This document shows positions 1 to 5,335 of a stretch of 6,968 nucleotides of DNA, piece by piece. The notes under the pieces are model-generated. The model did not search any database. It had not been told where the DNA came from and was given only the letters and a program-made list of their open reading frames with translations. Position numbers and translations under genes: made by a program. Origin of the DNA: Planctomycetia bacterium (GTDB lineage Bacteria > Planctomycetota > Phycisphaerae > Phycisphaerales > SM1A02); the NCBI GenBank assembly GCA_009936695.1, contig JAACEA010000298.1, positions 1-6,968 on the forward strand. The letters are read 5' to 3'. Numbering within the stretch: position 1 is the stretch's first letter; every line of letters begins with the position of its first letter.

Positions 1-1
1 C

Positions 2-460
2 TTCGAGGTTGCTCGAAATCTCAGGGAGCTCGGAGTGGAGCCAAAGCTGGTGGTCATCGATGCACCGATATCCCATCTTCCTCGGAAGCGTAAGTGGGCG
101 AGGCGAAAGATAGTCACCCGAGCGGAACTTCGCGTTCGTCTTGCAGATGTCCTTCCGGACGCGATGGCCGCCATCATGACGGGGAAGGATGGCCGACGAA
201 TCACGTCGCTCCGAAGGGTGATCGCAGGCAGTTTCGCCGCATGGCGTGCCTACTTGCCCCGCCCGCTCGATACGGATCTGACCCTGGTCCGCTCTCGAGA
301 TGACATTCGAGAGACGGAACGCGACGATCTGACGCTTGGGTGGACGGAGGTGGCTCGATCGGTGACCGTGCGGGAGATCCCGGGGAGCCATCTCGAGGTG
401 TTTCGGGCGGGTTCGATGGAACTTTCAAAGGTCATCGTTAGTGCCATGAGCAACGCGTGA
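2..460 (+). CDS. C-terminal part of a thioesterase domain (NRPS/PKS-type), 5' truncated
   Basis: The reading frame is open from base 2 with no stop, and the first residues (FEVARNLRELG, then LVVIDAP) read as the middle of a domain, so the gene starts upstream; the GTG at 35 is an internal valine. The pattern matches type I thioesterases of the alpha/beta-hydrolase fold, which release peptide or polyketide chains from carrier proteins: a helix ending in 'ARxLRxxG', a strand ending in the expected catalytic Asp (bases 59-61), a variable lid region, then 'GW' followed by 'VREIPGSHLEVFR' holding the expected catalytic His (bases 389-391). The nucleophile Ser motif would lie upstream of the window. 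By hand count the segment is about 60% G+C and uses ATA codons, lower than the genes downstream, which may mean transfer. It could also be a free-standing type II thioesterase; the missing part decides that. It converges on the dioxygenase gene with a 28-base gap. Confidence 0.7.
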   Translation, partial: FEVARNLRELGVEPKLVVIDAPISHLPRKRKWARRKIVTRAELRVRLADVLPDAMAAIMTGKDGRRITSLRRVIAGSFAAWRAYLPRPLDTDLTLVRSRDDIRETERDDLTLGWTEVARSVTVREIPGSHLEVFRAGSMELSKVIVSAMSNA

Positions 461-488
461 TGATCCGTGGGCATGTGCGTCTTCCATC

Positions 489-1118
489 TCATCCGATCCC
501 ATCGGGAATCACGTACGGCCCCGGCTTGGTGACCCGTGTTCCGCAGTTCCCGCACTGGTTTCGGGAATCGTCGGCCCAGAACGCCTCCATCGCGTCGCGG
601 AAGTGGACCACGATGTCCTTGCAGTCGAACGCCTGGTCGTGGACGAGATGGCCGCAGTTCTCGCAGTAGAAGATCTGGTGCTCGATCTCGCCTTCGGGGC
701 GACGTCGTTCGACGACCAGACCGAGCGTGTCGGCGGGGCGGCAGGGGGCGTGCGGGACGTTCGCGGGGATGAAGAAGGTCTCGCCCTCCCGGACGAGGTG
801 GTCGACGATCTTCCCGTCCTCCCACGTCTTGACGACGATGTCGCCCTTGATCTGGATGAAGAATTCCTCGCTGTCGACCTTGTGGAAGTCGTTGCGGGCG
901 TTGGGCCCGCCGATCACCATCGCGAAGAAATCCCGGCCGCTGTAGAGGTACTTGTTGCCGACCGGCGGCTTGAAGTCGTCCCGGTGCCGGGCCGCCCATT
1001 CCAGAAGGTGGAGCGGGCTGCTCACCGATCCGTCTCGCTCGAATCCGTCCGGCTCCGCGGGCGTGTCGGGATTCGACGCCGCGTGGTGGGATTCGGATGC
1101 GGTCGCGTGGTCGGTCAT
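489..1118 (-). CDS. nbaC: 3-hydroxyanthranilate 3,4-dioxygenase
   Basis: A 209-residue cupin enzyme that opens the ring of 3-hydroxyanthranilate with O2, giving 2-amino-3-carboxymuconate semialdehyde, the precursor of quinolinate (NAD synthesis) or of further tryptophan and 2-nitrobenzoate breakdown. Visible in the sequence: 'PPVGNK' at 51-56; 'GGPNARNDFH' with substrate-binding Arg75 and iron ligand His79; iron ligand Glu85 in 'EEFF'; iron ligand His123 and Arg127 in 'VPHAPCR'; Glu137 in 'VVER'. Spacings fit those I recall for the Cupriavidus enzyme (His-6-Glu, Glu-38-His). Two CxxC pairs (Cys152/155 and Cys189/192) form the second, rubredoxin-like metal site of bacterial members. Length exceeds the usual ~175 because of about 28 extra N-terminal residues rich in Asp, Ser and Pro. 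The ATG start is supported by GGAGG seven bases upstream, and no other Met occurs before residue 67. It stands alone on this strand; no other kynurenine-pathway gene is in the window. Cytosolic. Confidence 0.95.
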   Translation of the reverse strand: MTDHATASESHHAASNPDTPAEPDGFERDGSVSSPLHLLEWAARHRDDFKPPVGNKYLYSGRDFFAMVIGGPNARNDFHKVDSEEFFIQIKGDIVVKTWEDGKIVDHLVREGETFFIPANVPHAPCRPADTLGLVVERRRPEGEIEHQIFYCENCGHLVHDQAFDCKDIVVHFRDAMEAFWADDSRNQCGNCGTRVTKPGPYVIPDGIG

Positions 1119-1125
1119 GAGTCGG

Positions 1126-1130
1126 CCTCC
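1126..1130 (-). promoter_or_regulatory. Shine-Dalgarno site of the dioxygenase gene
   Basis: Read on the minus strand this is GGAGG, seven bases before the ATG at 1118. It fixes the start of the dioxygenase and so shows that its unusual N-terminal extension is probably translated. Starts with and without such sites are mixed in this window. Confidence 0.7.
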
Positions 1131-1198
1131 GGGCGGAATTCGAAAGGTCGCATCGCTGGATCCGCACGACCTCCTTCAGGGTAGCCGGGGAGGGAGGC

Positions 1199-1228
1199 TC
1201 GACGCGAGCCCGGATCTTCGCGTACCGT
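1199..1228 (+). promoter_or_regulatory. Weak candidate promoter for a leaderless transcript
   Basis: TCGACG (1199-1204) matches the TTGACA consensus at four of six positions. It is followed after 18 bases by TACCGT (1223-1228), a partial match to TATAAT. Six bases separate the -10-like element from the ATG at 1235, so transcription would begin at or next to the start codon. That agrees with the absence of any Shine-Dalgarno sequence before this gene. Short matches of this quality occur by chance in GC-rich DNA, so this is only a candidate. Confidence 0.22.
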
Positions 1229-1234
1229 CGAAAC

Positions 1235-1750
1235 ATGTCCTCCACGCCGCACGAGACCGATTCCGATTCACCCGTCGCACACGGGTCGGACGCCGTCGGT
1301 TGGACGGCCTGGCCTGCGGCCGAACGTCCGCTTCGAACCGTGATCCTCCTGATCTTCATCGCCGCCCTGTCCGTGCTGGCCGGCATGATCGGGGGCGACG
1401 TGCTCTGGGCCGCGACGGGTGCCGCACTGCTGCTCGCGACGTTGAACCGCTGGTTCCTGCCGACGAGTTATCGATTCGACGACGATGACTTCGAGGCCGG
1501 CTTTCCGCTGCGGCGCCGATCGGTCAGGTGGAAGGACGTCCGCCGGGTCGTCATCGATCCCGACGGAGGCTGGCTCTCCGCACGGCGGGTCGAATCCCGA
1601 CTGCGGGCCGGTGCGGGGTTGGATCTCTACTGGGGACGCGAGCCTGAACAGGCGATGGACATGCTGATGAGCGTGGCGGTCGCGAAGCGCGATGCGGGGG
1701 TGCCGATCGAGATCGCGGATCGGCGAGCCGGATCGAAGGGGGCCGCGTGA
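1235..1750 (+). CDS. Two-helix membrane protein with a PH-like cytoplasmic tail
   Basis: A 171-residue protein of unknown function. Residues 1-34 are polar and acidic. Two hydrophobic segments follow (about 35-52 and 55-72), joined by a very short turn, so both ends should lie on the same, probably cytoplasmic, side. After 'FLPTSYRFDDD' comes a beta-rich region (about 76-150) with an alternating pattern, 'RRRSVRWKDVRRVVID' and 'GGWLSARR', that resembles the bacterial PH-like domains found after membrane hairpins. Such domains usually bind proteins or lipids. The ATG has no recognisable Shine-Dalgarno sequence before it, but ATG is the first good start in the frame and the hydrophobic pattern follows at the expected place. 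The stop overlaps the next gene's GTG by 4 bases, so the two are almost certainly co-translated. I recall similar proteins in planctomycete genomes without a function. The PH assignment is by pattern only. Confidence 0.7.
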   Translation: MSSTPHETDSDSPVAHGSDAVGWTAWPAAERPLRTVILLIFIAALSVLAGMIGGDVLWAATGAALLLATLNRWFLPTSYRFDDDDFEAGFPLRRRSVRWKDVRRVVIDPDGGWLSARRVESRLRAGAGLDLYWGREPEQAMDMLMSVAVAKRDAGVPIEIADRRAGSKGAA

Positions 1751-2205
1751 GCGAACGGAAATCGATCAAGGATCGAATCAGGCACGCCTTCGCGATCGAG
1801 GACGCGGCGGATTTCGAGCCGACGGAACGCGAGGCGGCGGCCGCGGAGAAGGTCTGTCGCGAGGTGGTCCGCCGTCGCATGACCGTGCCCGCGGTGATGC
1901 TGCTCGAGATGTCGAGGCCGCTGAACTACCTGGGCGCCCAGGCCCTCCACTTCTTCCAGCCCTTCGGAACCGTGCTGATCGAGCCCGGGAGCTGGGAGAC
2001 GTTCGCGAACTTCCTGGAGCGGCGGGGATCGGTCGAGTACCTGGCTCGCCTCATCGAGGACGTCGAGGCCGAGCGGGTGGACGCCGAGACGGCGGATGCC
2101 TCCGCCCCGGCGGACGAGTCGGCGACCTCCGGAGGGGAGGCCACGGGCGCTTCGGCGTCCGAGGACGATTCCAACCCCGTCGATACGCCCCCGGATCACC
2201 ACTGA
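1747..2205 (+). CDS. Small conserved soluble protein with acidic disordered tail
   Basis: A 152-residue protein whose function I do not recognise. It starts at a GTG that overlaps the preceding stop (GTGA), with AAGGGGG at 1736-1742, four bases upstream, as ribosome-binding site. Residues 1-35 are charged and helical; the centre (about 40-75) reads 'RRRMTVPAVMLLEMSRPLNY' followed by 'LGAQALHFFQPFGTVL', an amphipathic, Pro-punctuated core; residues 80-107 form a further helix ('FLERRGSVEYLARLIEDVE'). The last ~45 residues are Ala, Glu, Asp, Ser and Pro rich and probably disordered. Proteins with a 'P(A)xxxLExxRPLxxxxSQAxxFFxPF'-like core are familiar to me as uncharacterised proteins of planctomycetes and related phyla. 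The core may sit against a membrane surface, in keeping with the co-translated membrane protein upstream. No catalytic motif or metal site is visible. Confidence 0.72.
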   Translation: MSERKSIKDRIRHAFAIEDAADFEPTEREAAAAEKVCREVVRRRMTVPAVMLLEMSRPLNYLGAQALHFFQPFGTVLIEPGSWETFANFLERRGSVEYLARLIEDVEAERVDAETADASAPADESATSGGEATGASASEDDSNPVDTPPDHH

Positions 2206-2322
2206 ATCCACGGAGCGCGGCCTGAATCGGGTACCTTCCTCAGAATCCCGAAGAAGCTCCGGAAGCCATCGGCTCCCTGGCTTTCCCGCCCGATCCAGCC
2301 CCCAGACGATCCCGGACGACGC
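2206..2322 (+). other. 117-base spacer before the MutL-type operon
   Basis: This gap separates the two-gene unit upstream from the four-gene run downstream and is the likely place for the operon's promoter. A TACCTT at 2232-2237 could be a -10 element, but no matching -35 hexamer stands 16-18 bases before it. A 4-base stem (AGCC-ATC-GGCT, within about 2266-2277) is present without a T-tract, so no rho-independent terminator is supported. No riboswitch-like structure and no B12-box was recognised by eye. Whether the two gene groups are co-transcribed cannot be decided from this sequence. Confidence 0.35.
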
Positions 2323-4191
2323 ATGCACGCCGACCCTGACGTTCCAGCCCTCGACCCCGACCGAATCAAGGTCATCGTCGCCACCGACTGCGGCTCGACC
2401 ACCACCAAGGCGATCATGATCGAGGAGGTCGACGGCGTGTACCGCCAGACCTTCCGCGGCGAGGCGCCCACGACCGTCGAAGAACCCTTCGCGGACGTCA
2501 CGGTGGGGGTGGTGAACTCGGTCACCGAACTCCAGGAGCTGTCCGGCCGCCGGTTGATCGCGGACGACGGGACGATCATCCGTCGGGCGTCGATCGACGA
2601 GAAGGACGGCTGCGACATCTACATCTCCACGTCGTCCGCGGGCGGCGGCCTGCAGATGATGGTCGCCGGCGTGGTCCGTGAGATGACCGCGGCCAGCGCG
2701 AAGCGGGCCGCCCTCGGCGCCGGTGCGATCGTGATGGACGTGATCGCCAGCAACGACAAGCGTCGTCCCCACGAGCAGATCCAGCGGATCCGCGAACTTC
2801 GTCCGGACATGGTCCTGCTCTCGGGTGGCACCGACGGCGGCAACTCGACCCAGGTCGTCCAGCTCGCCGAACTGGTGGCGCCCGCGAAGCCCCGCCCCCG
2901 ATTCGGCAGCGCGTACCAGCTGCCGATCATCTTCGCGGGCAACGCCGCGGCGCAGGACGAGATCGAACGCGTCTTCACCACGCAGGACGACGCGACCGGC
3001 GGATTCGACCTCTCGGTCGTGGAGAACCTCCGCCCGACGCTCGAGCAGGAGAACCTCGGGCCCGCTCGCGACTGCATCCACGACGTCTTCCTCGAACACG
3101 TCATGGCCCACGCGCCCGGCTACGACAAGCTGATCGAGTGGACCGACGCTCCGATCATGCCGACGCCGGGTGCGGTGGGGGACATCCTCCAGACCATCGC
3201 CCGGACCCAGGGGATCAACGCGGTCGGCGTGGACATCGGTGGTGCGACGACGGACGTGTTCAGCGTCTTCGACGGCACCTTCAACCGCACGGTGAGCGCC
3301 AACCTCGGAATGAGCTACTCCATCTCGAACGTCTGCGCCGAAGCGGGGATGGACGACGTCCTCCGCTGGGTGCATCTCGACATGGAGGAGCGGGAGCTCC
3401 GGAACCGCGTCAAGAACAAGATGATCCGGCCGACCACGATCCCGCAGTCCGGCGAAGCGCTGGTCTTCGAGCAGGCGGTGGCCCGCGAGGCGCTTCGCCT
3501 CGCCTACCAGCAGCACAAGGAATTCGCGACGACGCTCAAGGGCGTCCAGCAGCAGCGGACGGTGGGCGACGTGTTCAGCCAGGAAGTCGGTGGTTCGAGC
3601 ATCGTCGACGGCATGACGCTCGATCTGCTCGTCGCATCCGGCGGCGTCCTCAGTCACGCTCCGCGGATGCAGCAGACCGCGATGATGCTGATCGACGCGT
3701 TCGAACCCGAAGGTTTCACCACGCTGGCGAAGGACTCGATCTTCATGATGCCGCACCTCGGCGTCCTGAGTTCCGTCCACGAGAAGGCCGCGATGGAGGT
3801 CTTCGAGCGGGACTGCCTGGTGATCCTCGGAACCTGCGTGGCCGCCAAGGGCCAGGGGAAGCTCGGCAAGCCGTGCTTCTCCTACAAGATCACCGGGGGC
3901 ACGACGGCCGACGGGGCGCTCGCCTTCGGCGATCTCGCGATGGTGCCGCTCGCGATGGGAGCGACCGCGGACGTCGAGGTCACGCCCGCCCGCGGATTCG
4001 ATCTCGGCAACGGCCCGGGCAAGTCCGTCACCCGCAACGTTCGCGGCGGGGCGGCGGGGATCATCCTCGACGCCCGGGGCCGGGCCCTGCAGCTTCCCGA
4101 GGACCCGATGGAGCGACGACGGGCGGTGACCCGCGTGGTCGAGGCGTCCGGCATGTACGACGATCTGGAGCTTGCGCCGAACGGCGCGTGA
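2323..4191 (+). CDS. MutL/GlmL-family ASKHA ATPase (glutamate mutase L-like)
   Basis: A 622-residue cytosolic protein of the actin/sugar-kinase/Hsp70 fold, unrelated to the mismatch-repair MutL. Nucleotide-binding signatures are in order: phosphate-1 'DCGSTTTK' (22-29); 'STSSAGGGL' (102-110), typical of the MutL family; 'LLSGGTDGGN' (165-174); phosphate-2 'GVDIGGATTD' (302-311) with Asp304 and Asp311; and the adenosine motif 'VASGGVLSH' (437-445). A glycine-rich C-terminal region (about 520-600) with 'GGTTADG', 'FDLGNGPG' and 'ILDARGRALQLPEDP' extends beyond classical GlmL, which I recall as about 460 residues. GlmL is encoded with glutamate mutase and presumably acts as its ATP-dependent partner. 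No B12-binding motif (DxHxxG) or mutase subunit is seen nearby, so a mutase role is doubtful. The ATG has no clear Shine-Dalgarno sequence; it is chosen because the first strand begins 15 residues later, as in the family. It heads a run of four closely spaced genes. Confidence 0.88.
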   Translation: MHADPDVPALDPDRIKVIVATDCGSTTTKAIMIEEVDGVYRQTFRGEAPTTVEEPFADVTVGVVNSVTELQELSGRRLIADDGTIIRRASIDEKDGCDIYISTSSAGGGLQMMVAGVVREMTAASAKRAALGAGAIVMDVIASNDKRRPHEQIQRIRELRPDMVLLSGGTDGGNSTQVVQLAELVAPAKPRPRFGSAYQLPIIFAGNAAAQDEIERVFTTQDDATGGFDLSVVENLRPTLEQENLGPARDCIHDVFLEHVMAHAPGYDKLIEWTDAPIMPTPGAVGDILQTIARTQGINAVGVDIGGATTDVFSVFDGTFNRTVSANLGMSYSISNVCAEAGMDDVLRWVHLDMEERELRNRVKNKMIRPTTIPQSGEALVFEQAVAREALRLAYQQHKEFATTLKGVQQQRTVGDVFSQEVGGSSIVDGMTLDLLVASGGVLSHAPRMQQTAMMLIDAFEPEGFTTLAKDSIFMMPHLGVLSSVHEKAAMEVFERDCLVILGTCVAAKGQGKLGKPCFSYKITGGTTADGALAFGDLAMVPLAMGATADVEVTPARGFDLGNGPGKSVTRNVRGGAAGIILDARGRALQLPEDPMERRRAVTRVVEASGMYDDLELAPNGA

Positions 4192-4198
4192 ACGAACC

Positions 4199-5332
4199 AT
4201 GGCCAAGGCCTACACCCCAGGACTCAAGGTTTCCGCCCGCACCACGCATCGCACGCGTCGGCTTCTGCCGATCCCCGGCGAGGTGAAGGTGGCGGTCGGT
4301 GACGTGGTGAAAGCGAACGACGTGGTCGCCGAGACCTTCATGGACGGCGACATCACCCCGATGAACATGGCGAACCGCCTCAGCTGTTCCGCCGGCGACG
4401 TCGCGGGCCTGATGCTGAAGGAGATCGGCGAACCGGTGAAGGCGGGCGAGCCGATCGCCCGCAGCAAGGGGATCTTCGGCGCCTTCAAGACCGAAGTCAC
4501 CTCCGATGCGGACGGGACGCTGGAGCAGGTCTCTTCGGTCACCGGTCAGGTGATGATCCGCGGCGCCGCGATTCCCGTGCAGGTCCGGGCCTATCTCTCC
4601 GGCACGGTCGTCGAGGTCCTTCCGAAGGAAGGCTGCATCATCGAGAACGACGTGATGTTCGTGCAGGGCATCTTCGGGATCGGCGGCGAGACCGAAGGGG
4701 TCATCCAGGTCGCCTGCAGCGATCACGGCGAGACGCTCGACGCGGACGCGATCACCGCGGACATGAAGGGGGCGGTGATTCTCGGCGGTGCGCGGATGAC
4801 CGCCGCCGCCCTGCGGAAGGCGATCGAGGTCGGCGCCGCCGCGGTGGTCTCCGGCGGACTCGACGATCAGGATCTCAAGCAACTCCTCGGCCGCGACCTC
4901 GGGGTCGCGATCACCGGCAGCGAGACCATCGGCATCACGGTGATCGTCACCGAAGGATTCGGCGACATCGCGATGGCGGCTCGCACCTGGCGATTGCTCG
5001 CGGAGCGTGCCGGCCGGGTGGCCAGCGTGAACGGCGCGACGCAGATCCGCGCCGGCGTGATGCGACCGGAGATCCTCGTCCCGCTCGAAGCGGGTGAGAA
5101 CGAGAACGAGATCGATCCGACGCTGGCCCGCGAGGCCGGCCTGCTCGAACTCGGCACCACGGTTCGCGTGATCCGCGATCCCTACTTCGGACTTCTGGGC
5201 GAGGTGTCGGCGCTGCCGGCCGAGCCCGCGGTCCTCGGCTCGGGCTCGCGGGCCCGCGTGCTCGAGGTCCGCTTCCCAGGCGGTGACACGGCGGTCGTCC
5301 CCCGTGCCAACGTCGAACTCATCGAGGGCTGA
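4199..5332 (+). CDS. Conserved soluble protein with sandwich-hybrid-like and KOW-like domains
   Basis: A 377-residue protein without signal peptide or membrane segment, so probably cytosolic; no characterised function is known to me. Residues 20-50 ('RLLPIPGEVKVAVGDVVKAN') and 76-140 ('GEPVKAGEPIARSKGIFG', then 'GTLEQVSSVTGQVMIR') look like barrel-sandwich hybrid folds, as in lipoyl-type domains or RnfC/NqrA, but no lipoyl or biotin attachment lysine motif is seen. 'VQGIFGIGGETEGV' (155-168) is glycine-rich. Residues 190-290 form an alpha/beta-like domain with 'AVILGGARM', 'GVAITGSETIG', 'VTEGFGDIAM' and 'SVNGATQIRAGVMRPEI'. Residues 318-377 ('GTTVRVIRDPYFGLLGEV' to 'VPRANVELIE') resemble a KOW/NusG-like barrel. 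The ATG at 4199, seven bases after the preceding stop, is preferred over an in-frame TTG at 4172 inside that gene, which adds nine Arg-rich residues. No Shine-Dalgarno sequence is seen, so translational coupling is likely. It probably acts with the ATPase upstream. Confidence 0.78.
   Translation: MAKAYTPGLKVSARTTHRTRRLLPIPGEVKVAVGDVVKANDVVAETFMDGDITPMNMANRLSCSAGDVAGLMLKEIGEPVKAGEPIARSKGIFGAFKTEVTSDADGTLEQVSSVTGQVMIRGAAIPVQVRAYLSGTVVEVLPKEGCIIENDVMFVQGIFGIGGETEGVIQVACSDHGETLDADAITADMKGAVILGGARMTAAALRKAIEVGAAAVVSGGLDDQDLKQLLGRDLGVAITGSETIGITVIVTEGFGDIAMAARTWRLLAERAGRVASVNGATQIRAGVMRPEILVPLEAGENENEIDPTLAREAGLLELGTTVRVIRDPYFGLLGEVSALPAEPAVLGSGSRARVLEVRFPGGDTAVVPRANVELIEG
5324..5328 (+). promoter_or_regulatory. 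Shine-Dalgarno site inside the preceding gene's end
   Basis: GAGGG lies within the last codons of the 377-residue protein gene, seven bases before the ATG at 5336. It supports that start and tight coupling of the two genes. Confidence 0.6.
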
Positions 5333-5335
5333 CGC

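Noticed and set aside
493..505. Hairpin CCGAT-CCC-ATCGG between the convergent genes as a terminator
   Set aside because: The stem is five base pairs, lies inside the dioxygenase coding end, and has no T-tract on either strand.
250..1386. Minus-strand frame of 378 codons and plus-strand frame 603-1184 over the dioxygenase
   Set aside because: Both overlap a gene whose catalytic residues and spacing are complete in the 489-1118 minus frame; their products show no recognisable motif.
2206..2322. Cobalamin riboswitch before the MutL-type gene
   Set aside because: The spacer is too short for a complete cobalamin riboswitch and no B12-box sequence was recognised.
2323..4191. Reading the ATPase as DNA mismatch-repair MutL or as a certain glutamate mutase partner
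   Set aside because: The motifs are those of the ASKHA fold, not the GHKL fold of mismatch-repair MutL. No glutamate mutase gene is present to justify the second reading.
4172..4198. Upstream TTG start for the 377-residue protein
   Set aside because: It lies inside the ATPase gene, has no ribosome-binding site, and adds only an Arg-rich stub; the ATG at 4199 fits the coupled-gene spacing.
1627..4206. Very long open frame (859 codons) on the minus strand opposite the ATPase gene
   Set aside because: It mirrors a high-GC gene whose third positions are mostly G or C, which removes stops from the antisense frame. Its translation is Arg, His, Asp and Gly rich with no domain pattern, while the plus frame holds intact ATPase motifs.
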